The notes beneath the pieces were generated by a model, which ran no database searches, had not been told where the DNA came from, and worked only from the letters and a program-made list of their open reading frames with translations. The translations under genes were made by a program, and so were the position numbers. From the NCBI GenBank assembly GCA_007125985.1, contig SLCE01000240.1, positions 1-32,963 on the forward strand: a stretch of DNA of 32,963 nucleotides, written 5' to 3'. The stretch is from Ectothiorhodospiraceae bacterium. Lineage in GTDB: Bacteria > Pseudomonadota > Gammaproteobacteria > Nitrococcales > Aquisalimonadaceae. Shown here one piece after another: positions 26,169 through 32,963 of this stretch. The first letter of the stretch is position 1. Each line of letters opens with the position of its first letter.

Positions 26169-26208
26169 TTCCCCGGACCACCGCGCCGCGGCGCAGATGG
26201 CACTGAAG

Positions 26209-26304
26209 TGGCGGAAGGGCGTGGGAGTCGAACCCACCAGACGTGCCTGGCACGTCTCACCGGATTTGAAGTCCGGGCGCTCCACCGGGATGCGATCCCC
26301 TTCC
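26209..26304 (-). tRNA. selC: tRNA-Sec (selenocysteine, anticodon UCA)
   Basis: Read on the minus strand, the 96-nt gene starts GGAAGGGGAUCGCAUCCCGG and ends CCCUUCCGCCA, aligning base for base over its first half with E. coli selC. The anticodon stem-loop is CCGGACUUCAAAUCCGG with UCA. The long variable arm has a 7-bp stem (AGACGUG with CACGUCU) and the T-loop is GGUUCGACUCC. CCA is encoded. The eighth acceptor pair, normally C-G, is G against G. It lies 115 nt after selB, so the sel genes form one cluster. Confidence 0.97.
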
Positions 26305-26383
26305 CCTGTGTCCGTGCATCGGGCGTCACAGCGCGGTCAGTGTAGCGCGCCGGGACGTCCGTGCGAACACCGGTTCGCCCTGC

Positions 26384-26393
26384 GGGGGGGGGG
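26384..26393. repeat. Run of ten G residues
   Basis: An uninterrupted G10 run lies between selC and selB. Such runs are prone to slippage and to read errors; it is outside any gene. Confidence 0.9.
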
Positions 26394-26394
26394 C

Positions 26395-26422
26395 ACCATG
26401 GGAATAAGTCAGTGCTTCCTTA
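26395..26422. mobile_element. Solo end of the MITE-like repeat after selB
   Basis: In the minus direction the sequence TAAGGAAGCACTGACTTATT then CCCATGGT follows selB. It matches the ends of the 5512-5674 element with a few changes, mostly transitions. The initial TAA is the selB stop codon. No second end is found nearby, so this is a remnant or a single-ended copy. Confidence 0.6.
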
Positions 26423-28315
26423 GCGCAGGCCCCGCCGTTCGCCGTCGAAACGGGTGATTCCGAGCCGGTCCAGGTGTTCCAGCACCTGTATGGTGAGGTT
26501 GCGGCCGATACCGCTGCGGTCCCGGTATCCGGCCGCATCGAACATGCCTTCCGGCGATTCACGGGACAAGTCCGCGGCAATGCCCGCCAGGGCCTGCACC
26601 GTCTCGGGCAGGAAATAGCGGTTGGGCGCAATCCGCTCCAGATAGCCGAATTGACTGAGCACCTGCAATCGCTCGACGAGTTGCTCGCGCTCCAGCCCCA
26701 GTTGCTCCGCCAGCTCGCCGACAATGGGTGGCCGCAGACCGGCTGCCTGCAACACGGAACGCACCCGGGCAAGCAGGGCCGCATCCTCTGCCTCCAGTCG
26801 CGGCGTGTGATCGGGCCGCCGCAGGCTGAAGCCCTGTCGGGTCAACTGCCCTTGGTCCAGCAAGGCGCGGATAATCGCCCGCACCAGCGGTGCGGACAGT
26901 TCGCGCCCGAGGCGGGTGCCCAGGCCCGCTTCCCCGGGCCCGATGCTGGCGGGCTGTGCCTGGTGCCAACGATCAACCGCGTCCCTCACCTGGTCGCAGC
27001 CTGCCTGCCACTGCGCGTGCCCGATCAATAGCATGCCCGCGCGTGTGGTGATGCGGAGGGCGTTCGCCGACTCCGCCAGCACCTGCGTCTGCTCCGGCGT
27101 CAGGTTGCGAGAGCGGCTGAAGTCCGGCATGAAGACCCCGGTCAGGCTCTGATCCAGCGCGGCCTGCAGCGCTTTCGCGTGATCAGCCGTGTCCAGTGCC
27201 CTGAGCAGAGCGAGGCGTTCCGGACGGCTGCGACCGCGACGGGCCGGCTGGGGGTCGATGACCAGCCCGCCTCCCAGCGTGCGTCGGGCGGACTGGTCGC
27301 GGACAATGAATCGGTCACCCTGTACGGCATGGATCGGGCGATCCAGCACCAGTTGGGCGAGCCCCGGCATTCCCGGCGCAAGCTCCCGTTGCCCCAACAG
27401 GGCCACGCGGGCCGGGACGTCGACCGCGCCCAGGTGCAGGTGGACCGGAGTCCAGTGCTGTAGTGGGCGGCTTTCCGACGCACACAAGTGTATGTTGACA
27501 TCCAGGCGTTCGCTTACCAGGTTGGCCGGACTCTCAACCACCCAGTCGCCCCGCCGGATGCTGTTCCGGTCGAGTCCGCTGCCCGCAAGGTTCAGTGCGC
27601 ACCGTTCGCCGGCGAATACCTGTTCCCGGGGTTGTCCTTGGCCATGGATGGTCCGCACGCGCACCGGCATTCCGGCCGGTAGCAGCATCAGCTGGGTGCC
27701 TGGCCGCACGCTGCCCGCAAAAGCGGTGCCGGTGACCACCAGGCCCGCGCCGTCCACGGTGAAGGAGCGGTCCACGGCCAGGCGGAAATTGCCCTCCCGT
27801 GAACGCCAGGGCATCTCCGCGCTGCGTTGTGTCAGGTGGTGTCGAAGCGCCTCGACGCCGCTATCGGTTTGCGCCGAAACCGGGAATACGGGGGCGGAAC
27901 GCAACGGGCTGTCGGCCAGTAGTGATGCCACTTCATCCGCTGCCTGATCCAGGCGCTCCCCGCTGACTCGATCCGCCTTGCTCAGTGCCACCGCGCCATG
28001 GCGCAGACCCAGCAGTTCCAGGATTGCGAGGTGTTCCCGGGTTTGCGGCATGGGGCCATCGTCGGCGGCAACCACCAGCAGCACAAAGTCCACCGCAGCC
28101 ACACCGGCCAGCATGTTGCGAATAAAGCGCTCATGGCCTGGCACATCCACGAAGCCGATGCGGCGCCCGGAAGGCCCGTCAATATAGGCAAAGCCCAGAT
28201 CGATGGTCAGCCCGCGGCGTTTTTCTTCCTCTGTGCGATCAGTGTCGATGCCGGTGAGTGCCCGCACCAGCGCGGTTTTCCCGTGATCCACATGGCCTGC
28301 TGTGGCGATAATCAC
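26420..28315 (-). CDS. selB: Selenocysteine-specific elongation factor
   Basis: SelB carries Sec-tRNA to the ribosome at UGA codons marked by a SECIS hairpin. The 631-residue protein begins with an EF-Tu-like GTPase (P-loop GHVDHGKT at 7-14, DVPGH, SKAD), followed by beta-barrel domains (about 170-340) and a long C-terminal part (about 370-631) made of winged-helix repeats that bind the SECIS RNA. Length is near that of the E. coli protein. The GTG start overlaps the selA stop (GTGA), so translation is coupled. The stop TAA lies in a MITE-like repeat end. Confidence 0.97.
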   Translation of the reverse strand: MIIATAGHVDHGKTALVRALTGIDTDRTEEEKRRGLTIDLGFAYIDGPSGRRIGFVDVPGHERFIRNMLAGVAAVDFVLLVVAADDGPMPQTREHLAILELLGLRHGAVALSKADRVSGERLDQAADEVASLLADSPLRSAPVFPVSAQTDSGVEALRHHLTQRSAEMPWRSREGNFRLAVDRSFTVDGAGLVVTGTAFAGSVRPGTQLMLLPAGMPVRVRTIHGQGQPREQVFAGERCALNLAGSGLDRNSIRRGDWVVESPANLVSERLDVNIHLCASESRPLQHWTPVHLHLGAVDVPARVALLGQRELAPGMPGLAQLVLDRPIHAVQGDRFIVRDQSARRTLGGGLVIDPQPARRGRSRPERLALLRALDTADHAKALQAALDQSLTGVFMPDFSRSRNLTPEQTQVLAESANALRITTRAGMLLIGHAQWQAGCDQVRDAVDRWHQAQPASIGPGEAGLGTRLGRELSAPLVRAIIRALLDQGQLTRQGFSLRRPDHTPRLEAEDAALLARVRSVLQAAGLRPPIVGELAEQLGLEREQLVERLQVLSQFGYLERIAPNRYFLPETVQALAGIAADLSRESPEGMFDAAGYRDRSGIGRNLTIQVLEHLDRLGITRFDGERRGLR

Positions 28316-29709
28316 GGGCGCGACAGCTCCATGAACTGGGCGCGGAAGCGGTCCTCGTCCTCCAGGCAGCGCATATCCAGCAGTACGGCGCCGTTGGCAA
28401 TGCGACCGATGACGGGCATCGGCAATTGACGCAGCCGTTCGGCAATGGCCCGGGCCGAACGGCCCGGGTTGCGCCCGCCGGCTGGTTGCAGCCGCAAGGC
28501 ATGGCTGGGGAGTAGATCCACGGGCAGTGAGCCGCTGCCGATCTGGCTATGGACGGGCACCACGTCCACCCGGCCCTCGTTGCCCAGCCAGTCGGCGACA
28601 ATGGGCTGTAGGCGTTGCGCCTGATCCGCGATGGAATCCGCCGCTCGCGACAGCAGGCGCAGGGTGGGCACGCGCTCCGCCAACCGGTCCGGATCCGCAT
28701 ACAACCGCAACACAGCTTCCAGCGCCGCCAGCGTGACCTTGTCGCAACGCAGGGCGCGCTTCATGGGGTTGCGGCGGATGCGTGCCACCAGGTCCGCGCG
28801 GCCCACGATGATCCCAGCCTGCGGGCCGCCCAGCAGTTTATCGCCGCTGAAGGTGACCAGGTCGACTCCATGGGCCAGGGCATCGGCGGGTGTCGGCTCG
28901 GCCGGCAGCCCGAACCGACGCAGGTCGGTCAGCGTGCCGCTGCCCAGGTCCACCAGGAACGGGATATCGTGTTCGTGGCAGAGCCGGGCCAGCCCGCCCT
29001 CGTCGGCTTCAGCAGTAAACCCCTGGACCTGGTAATTGCTGGTGTGGGCCTTGAGCACCAGCGCGGGGTTTGCATCGCCCATGGCGTCAGCGAAATCCCG
29101 CAGATGGGTGCGATTGGTGGTGCCAACCTCATGCAGCCGGCACCCTGCGCGGCGCATGATATCCGGCAACCGGAACGAGCCGCCGATCTCGATCAGTTCC
29201 CCGCGCGAGACCAGGACCCGGCGGCGCAAGGCCAGGCTGTTCAATGCCAGCAGCACCGCGGCCGCATTGTTGTTGACCACGGTGGCGGCTTCAGCGCCGG
29301 TGAGCCGGCACAGCCAGCCTTCCACGTGGGCATCCCGGTCGCCGCGTCGGCCGTGGCGCAGATCATATTCCAGATTGGATGCGCCAGAGGCGGCCTGGGT
29401 CATGGCGGCAATAGCTTCGGGCGGCAGCGGGGCCCGACCCAGATTGGTATGCAGCACGGTGCCGGTCAGATTGAAGACGGGTTGCAGCGAGGGCGCCAGC
29501 ACGGCCCGGACGGCATCGTCGACAGCCGTGGCGATGGTGGGCGCATCACAGGGGATATCGCCCTGGCGGCAGCGCGACAGGGTGTCACGTACCGCCTCCA
29601 GCACCAAGGGCCGGCCATGCGCTTCAGCCAGCGCCGTGATCGTGGACCAGTTCAACACCCGGTCCACCGACGGCGGTTGGGGGCGGTGCCCGGTGGGCGG
29701 GACACTCAC
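28312..29709 (-). CDS. selA: L-seryl-tRNA(Sec) selenium transferase
   Basis: SelA is the PLP enzyme that turns Ser-tRNA(Sec) into Sec-tRNA(Sec) with selenophosphate. The 465-residue protein has the PLP lysine K291 in the SGDKLLGGPQ motif, close to K295 of the E. coli enzyme, and the family segments NLGRAPLP and NNNAAAVLLAL. The GTG start at 29709 has AGAGGG upstream, but both start and SD lie in a 15-bp hairpin. selD, which makes selenophosphate, is not in this window and must be elsewhere. Confidence 0.97.
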   Translation of the reverse strand: MSVPPTGHRPQPPSVDRVLNWSTITALAEAHGRPLVLEAVRDTLSRCRQGDIPCDAPTIATAVDDAVRAVLAPSLQPVFNLTGTVLHTNLGRAPLPPEAIAAMTQAASGASNLEYDLRHGRRGDRDAHVEGWLCRLTGAEAATVVNNNAAAVLLALNSLALRRRVLVSRGELIEIGGSFRLPDIMRRAGCRLHEVGTTNRTHLRDFADAMGDANPALVLKAHTSNYQVQGFTAEADEGGLARLCHEHDIPFLVDLGSGTLTDLRRFGLPAEPTPADALAHGVDLVTFSGDKLLGGPQAGIIVGRADLVARIRRNPMKRALRCDKVTLAALEAVLRLYADPDRLAERVPTLRLLSRAADSIADQAQRLQPIVADWLGNEGRVDVVPVHSQIGSGSLPVDLLPSHALRLQPAGGRNPGRSARAIAERLRQLPMPVIGRIANGAVLLDMRCLEDEDRFRAQFMELSRP

Positions 29710-29742
29710 GGGCGCACCCTCTGGTTGTGCGCCCGTGAGTGT
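29702..29742 (-). promoter_or_regulatory. 15-bp perfect hairpin covering the selA start codon
   Basis: Arms 29702-29716 and 29728-29742 are perfect complements around an 11-nt loop. In the mRNA the loop holds AGAGGG, the apparent SD of selA, and the 3' arm holds the GUG start codon. No U-tract follows, so it does not look like a plain terminator of the UGSC gene, which ends 7 nt before it. In E. coli a SECIS-like hairpin in the selAB leader is known to bind SelB and damp expression; a similar role here is inference. Confidence 0.75.
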
Positions 29743-29748
29743 TGGCGG

Positions 29749-30276
29749 TTAGCTGCCCGCCTGCAGGGCGTCGAGGATTGACTCCAGGGCCTGATCCGCC
29801 AATTGGCGCAGTTCCTCGTCCGTCCGGTCCTGAATCGGATGGGCGACGAACACCATCGCCGGGTCGAAACCCAGCGACCGGCTTTGCATGGCCGCTGCCT
29901 GGACGAATTCCGTGGACGCAATGCCAACTCCGGGGATGCCTCGGCCTTCGAGGTCTGCGATGTCATGCATACAGCACGACGTGCAGGAGCCTCAGTCAGC
30001 CAGGCCTTCCACCACCAGATCGCATTCCGCCGCGATCTGCTGCCGCAGATCAGTCGGGGCGACCCGGGTGAATGTGGGTTTGCGGTAGCGCCGGACCTGG
30101 ATGCCCTGGGCCTGCAATCGGGTATCGATGTGATCGAGGAAGACATCGCCTCGGGCCTTGGATATGTCCAGCAGACCCACGGTGAGCCCGTCCAGACTGT
30201 CTGGGCGGGGCACCCGGGCGCGGGCCGCCGCGGATCTCTCCGCCGTGGGGTCCAGCAGATGTGTGGCTGCCGTCAT
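29749..30276 (-). CDS. UGSC-motif selenoprotein (in-frame UGA = Sec95)
   Basis: Two open frames, 30276-29992 and 29991-29749, are in the same frame and divided only by TGA at 29992-29994. Read as selenocysteine, the junction is LAD-U-G-S-C-T-S-C-C-M-H-D, the signature of the UGSC (seleno)protein family, whose Cys forms occur in other bacteria. The total length is 175 residues. The part before Sec has an alpha/beta look (VGLLDISKARGDVFLD) and the part after it is a short helical domain. Its function is not known; U-G-S-C suggests a redox or thiol-transfer site. ATGA overlap with the preceding gene shows coupling. Placement beside selA, selB and selC supports Sec decoding. Confidence 0.9.
29974..29994 (-). 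promoter_or_regulatory. Possible SECIS hairpin of the UGSC gene
   Basis: After the TGA a small perfect stem, GCAC with GUGC, closes a GUC loop about 11 nt downstream. The loop begins with G as bacterial SECIS loops do, but the stem is only 4 bp and is a little close to the UGA. A second stem, CCUCG with CGAGG, starts about 38 nt after the TGA. This is a weak call compared with the GrdB-like gene. Confidence 0.35.
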
Positions 30277-31709
30277 CCGTTTATCTCCTTGGTTACTGGT
30301 GTGGAGCCCACCGGGCCGGAAGCGGCCCAGCCGGCTATCACCGCGGAAAACAGGCCGGCGGTACCGCCGGCCCGAACGATCAGTAATCCGCCGGGGCGGA
30401 ATTTGGGAATCTGTTTGCCGGCCGCACTGGGTGGCAGGCCTTCGGCAATACCGTCAGCCCCGGCCAGGAGTTCATCGCCCGGGCTGAGCAGGAGTTGCTC
30501 CAAATCTTCCCGCAGTCGCTGCCGCGACCAGCCGGCCTGGCTGAACACACGATGGTGTTCCGGCGAGACCACCAGGACGGCGTCGCCAGCCATGGCCAGC
30601 TTGGTGTTGTCCACGGCGCGCAGGGAATTGGCAAAACTGCGCGCCAGTGATTCCGGCGTACGGGATTTCTGGTCGACGATACCCTGCACACCCTCGCCGG
30701 CGAACAACGTGACGGTGGACGTGTCCGGTGCAAAGCCGCGTTCTGTTGCCAGGGAACCCCAGTCGCTGTCTTCCGCCTCGGCGAAGCAGAAAGTGTATTT
30801 TCCCGGCGTGCCCAGCGTGGCGCGGTCGATCTCTCCGGGGCGTCCACCGCCCACGTTCCTGATCACCAGTTGCAGCGCACGCCCGATCGTCGCGTTCGCC
30901 CGGTTTCCCTGCCCCAGGGCGTTGACTCCGGAATTCATGCCAATGGCACGGCTGATGGGGCCGTTGACGATCACCATGGGGCCGGCAAACATGGTGGTGC
31001 ACAGGATGCCATGCATGCCGAAATCTTCACTGAGTGCGGCCTCGACTGCGGCAATGACCACGGGCAGATACTCGGGCTTGCAGCCGGCCATGACCGCGTT
31101 GACGGCAACTTTTTCCACAGTGCAGGGAACCAGGTCCGGCGGGATGTCCCCAAGGACCTCATCCGGTGCGCGCGTCGTGCCCTGCAGCATACGCAGAACA
31201 CGCTCCCGCGTGGGCGGAACCACGGGTAATCCGTCCGTCCAGCCGCGCTCGAAACAGGCCTCCATGACGTCCTCGGCATCGCCGAGCTCGATCTCCCGGG
31301 AGGCAAGGCTGCCGTGGTCGAACCGGGCGGCGAGTTTCTCCGGCATGCCCGGATCCTGGGTTTTCGATCCGCAACCGGGCCGGGTTTCCGGCAGGTCCGC
31401 GCCCAGGGGCTGTTGGCCGCTGAGGGCTTCCCAGTCGCCCCGGTGCCAGCCGTAGGTGCGTTCCACCTCACGGCCGTCTTCCACCCGGATCAGGGTGGGC
31501 ACGATCTCCACCTCCAGCCGCCAGGACTGCTCCAGCGTTTCATCATGGATGACGCGTGGCAGGCCAGCGCCGTAATCCGGGTCGTCCTGGCTGTACACGG
31601 TCAGCGGCAACGATCCCTGCGCGAGTTCATGCAGCACGGGCTCAATCAGCGCACAAGTGGGGCACTCACGCTTGGCGATTATGATAAGGCCGTCAGGCAG
31701 TTCCGGCAC
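30273..31709 (-). CDS. Thioredoxin-like domain fused to an uncharacterised domain, partner of UGSC protein
   Basis: The 478-residue protein has an N-terminal thioredoxin-like region (about 1-100) with a redox C16-P-T-C19 motif after a hydrophobic strand (LIIIAKRE) and an IVPTLIRV segment carrying a likely cis-proline. A linker (GCGSK) follows. The C-terminal about 350 residues, with WTDGLPVVPPTRERV, PCTVEKVAVNAVMAGC and GPISRAIGMNSG segments, form a large domain that I cannot assign. It is not a membrane protein. The GTG start has AGAGG upstream. The stop overlaps the UGSC start (ATGA), so it is probably the electron donor or scaffold for the selenoprotein; this is inferred from position. Confidence 0.8.
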   Translation of the reverse strand: MPELPDGLIIIAKRECPTCALIEPVLHELAQGSLPLTVYSQDDPDYGAGLPRVIHDETLEQSWRLEVEIVPTLIRVEDGREVERTYGWHRGDWEALSGQQPLGADLPETRPGCGSKTQDPGMPEKLAARFDHGSLASREIELGDAEDVMEACFERGWTDGLPVVPPTRERVLRMLQGTTRAPDEVLGDIPPDLVPCTVEKVAVNAVMAGCKPEYLPVVIAAVEAALSEDFGMHGILCTTMFAGPMVIVNGPISRAIGMNSGVNALGQGNRANATIGRALQLVIRNVGGGRPGEIDRATLGTPGKYTFCFAEAEDSDWGSLATERGFAPDTSTVTLFAGEGVQGIVDQKSRTPESLARSFANSLRAVDNTKLAMAGDAVLVVSPEHHRVFSQAGWSRQRLREDLEQLLLSPGDELLAGADGIAEGLPPSAAGKQIPKFRPGGLLIVRAGGTAGLFSAVIAGWAASGPVGSTPVTKEING

Positions 31710-31800
31710 GCGTCAGTCCTCTATCAAAGAATAAGCGATGTGCTCAAAGAGTATCACATGCTTGTGGGTTCATCGGCCAAGTTCTCCGATACCACATGTT

Positions 31801-32940
31801 TCACAAGCCGAGGCGTTCCCGCTGCTCTGCGGGCACCAACTGGCCGGTTGCCACCATTCGCAGCAACTTGTCGTCCGACACCATCATCTTGGACCGCAGC
31901 CGGATCAGCAGTTTTCCCGCGGCGGTGGTGTCCCAGAACCAGCGCTGCAATTGACGGCTGGACGGTCGCCCCTCTGCAGCGGCTGCCTCGAGATAGTGAG
32001 CCTTCAGGTCGTCCGCCGCCAGCCGCATGGCCATGGCCGGATGCTGTCCCGCTATCGGGCTCTCCGGCGGTGTCCCGGCCGCCATGGCCTGGAGGAATTC
32101 AGCGATGCCCGCAAGCGATAACCCGCTGTTTCCCACAGTTGTGCGCCCCCGCCGGGCCGTGGCCCGATGGTAGGCAGGAGCGAGCGCCCGCAACTCCGCT
32201 GCCAGCGCTTCCGGTGTTCCGGCCGCATCCGGAGATGCGGTTGACTCCGTGGCTAATCGCGGTGGTTGCCAGTCCGGATCATCGGCAAATCCGGGCGCCT
32301 GCGGCGCAAAGTCTGCGATATGCCGGGGGCGGCGGACATCCTCCAGAAGCTGCAGTGCCGTGCTGAGTACCTGCCGTTGAAACACGGGGTCTTCCGGCTC
32401 TCCCAGCGGGCGGCCTAACTCAAAGGGAACCCAAAGTGTACGCGGCGGCAGCATCCGCTCAGTATGTGGGCGAAACAGGCTGATACAGACCGTAGCAATG
32501 CCGGCCGCTTCCAGATAGTGCCCCAGCGCGCTCACGGCGCGCGTGCAATGGGGTCAAACAGGGAGCAGAACGGCGGCACTGATGCCCTGCTTGTGGAGAT
32601 CCCGCGCCAATTCTTCGGCGTAGGGCTGCATCAGTTCCGGATCGGTTGCACCCATGAAGCTGTAATGGGTGTCGGCCGCGTCCGCAATCATGCCGTCCGC
32701 TGCCAGTTCTTCCAGGCGCTGGCGCGGAAGGACCACTTCCACGTCCTGCTGGAAGCCTGTTCGGTCGAAATTCACCGACACGTGCGTCATCAGCAAGTCA
32801 GTGTCGCCGATTCGTGGTCCGATCCGGCGAAAATCCCGCGCGTTTGGTTTGAACGGTGGCTCTCCCCTGACGCTCAACCCCGCTGTGGATATCAGTGTGA
32901 CGGTATGATCCGTCATCGGCGCCGGTGGCACTAAGGCCAC
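31801..32940 (-). CDS. Glycine/sarcosine/betaine/D-proline reductase B-like selenoprotein (in-frame UGA = Sec)
   Basis: Frames 32940-32557 and 32553-31801 are continuous except for TGA at 32554-32556. Read as Sec, the junction is AVLLPV-U-P-H-C-T-R-A-V, the U-x-x-C site of the GrdB/PrdB family, whose anaerobic members cleave glycine, sarcosine, betaine or D-proline. Upstream features also match: HVSVNFDR, LPRQRLEEL and ADTHYSFMG. The C-terminal 250 residues form an extra domain beyond PrdB-like length. Start is either GTG 32940 (379 residues, Sec129) or ATG 32916 (371 residues, Sec121). I favour ATG (MTDHTVTLISTAGL), although neither has a clear SD. Function in this organism is unknown. No GrdA or GrdC is visible, so it is not a standard glycine reductase. 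Confidence 0.88.
32521..32556 (-). promoter_or_regulatory. Bacterial SECIS element of the GrdB-like gene
   Basis: Immediately after the UGA, CCCCA pairs with UGGGG and, after a 6-nt bulge, GCGCGC pairs with GCGCGC, closing the apical loop CGUGA. The loop lies 17-21 nt after the UGA and holds a G-U pair of bases, as expected for SelB recognition. The spacing, loop size and stability fit the bacterial SECIS model. It supports reading the TGA as Sec. Confidence 0.8.
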
Positions 32941-32956
32941 CGGCGCCGATGACGGA
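32909..32956 (-). promoter_or_regulatory. 21-bp perfect hairpin over the start of the GrdB-like gene
   Basis: Arms 32909-32929 and 32936-32956 are perfectly complementary around a 6-nt loop. The candidate ATG start (32916) lies within the stem and the alternative GTG (32940) at its other arm. It could be an upstream terminator with the real start further in, or a translational control hairpin. The window ends just beyond it, so the upstream gene cannot be seen. Confidence 0.7.
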
Positions 32957-32963
32957 CAGGATA

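Noticed and set aside
29749-29970. Separate 73-residue gene (MHDIADLEG start)
   Set aside because: It is the C-terminal part of the UGSC selenoprotein; the seven codons between the TGA and its ATG complete the family motif.
30273-30275. TGA at the end of the Trx-fusion gene as a further Sec codon
   Set aside because: Reading on gives an Arg/Pro-rich out-of-frame sequence over the UGSC gene, and the TGA forms a normal ATGA overlap, so it is a plain stop.
29803-31455. Plus-strand ORF of 550 codons across the UGSC and Trx-fusion genes
   Set aside because: It has low-complexity Pro/Arg/Ser-rich composition and runs through two genes with good motifs and overlaps on the other strand.
31801-32535. 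Separate 244-residue gene beginning at a GTG after the TGA
   Set aside because: It has no ribosome-binding site, is in the same frame as the ORF upstream, and the junction restores the U-P-H-C motif; it is the second part of one selenoprotein gene.

Overview
The window reads as a chromosomal segment of a GC-rich gammaproteobacterium. This is supported by a Pseudomonas-type NrdA with two ATP-cones, the rppH-ptsP pair, a bfd-bfr iron pair, a spacer-free gene order full of ATGA/GTGA overlaps, and a complete bacterial selenocysteine system. A Chromatiales/Ectothiorhodospiraceae-like host is plausible, but that is inference. No phage, CRISPR array or transposase gene is visible.

Layout. 1-4600 (minus strand): class I ribonucleotide reductase nrdA and nrdB. 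Ahead of nrdA lie a promoter, a cobalamin riboswitch and a hairpin that masks the nrdA Shine-Dalgarno sequence; a nested palindrome follows nrdB. 4820-5514: tRNA-Gly(GCC), its terminator and a phosphoribosyltransferase. 5512-5674: a 163-bp MITE-like element whose ends supply the stop codons of both convergent neighbours. 5672-9309: a HAD phosphatase (minus), then rppH and ptsP. 9320-12556: Fur-type site, bfd, bacterioferritin, an FmdB zinc ribbon and aspS. 12775-16527: a globin-coupled GGDEF/EAL protein, an MBL-fold hydrolase and msrA. 16701-19373: an overlapping LysR-sirtuin-murI run. 19392-22321 (minus): a FixJ-type regulator and its PAS histidine kinase, divergent from an acyl-CoA synthetase, a permease and a UspA protein (22534-26133), which suggests a sensed and regulated organic-acid uptake module.

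26209-32940 (minus) is the most interesting part. It is a compact selenium island holding tRNA-Sec (selC), selB, selA and three further genes. Two of these are selenoprotein genes that ordinary gene calling would split at an in-frame TGA: a UGSC-motif protein (Sec codon 29992-29994) and a glycine/sarcosine/betaine/D-proline reductase B-like protein with a U-P-H-C motif (Sec codon 32554-32556). A bacterial SECIS-like hairpin follows the second TGA directly. Between them is a two-domain protein with an N-terminal thioredoxin-like CPTC motif. The layout GrdB-like, Trx-fusion, UGSC, SelA, SelB, tRNA-Sec puts selenoprotein synthesis machinery next to its probable clients. It suggests an uncharacterised selenium/thiol reductase system. 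In two places (selA and the GrdB-like gene) the candidate start codon is buried in a long perfect hairpin, which hints at translational control.
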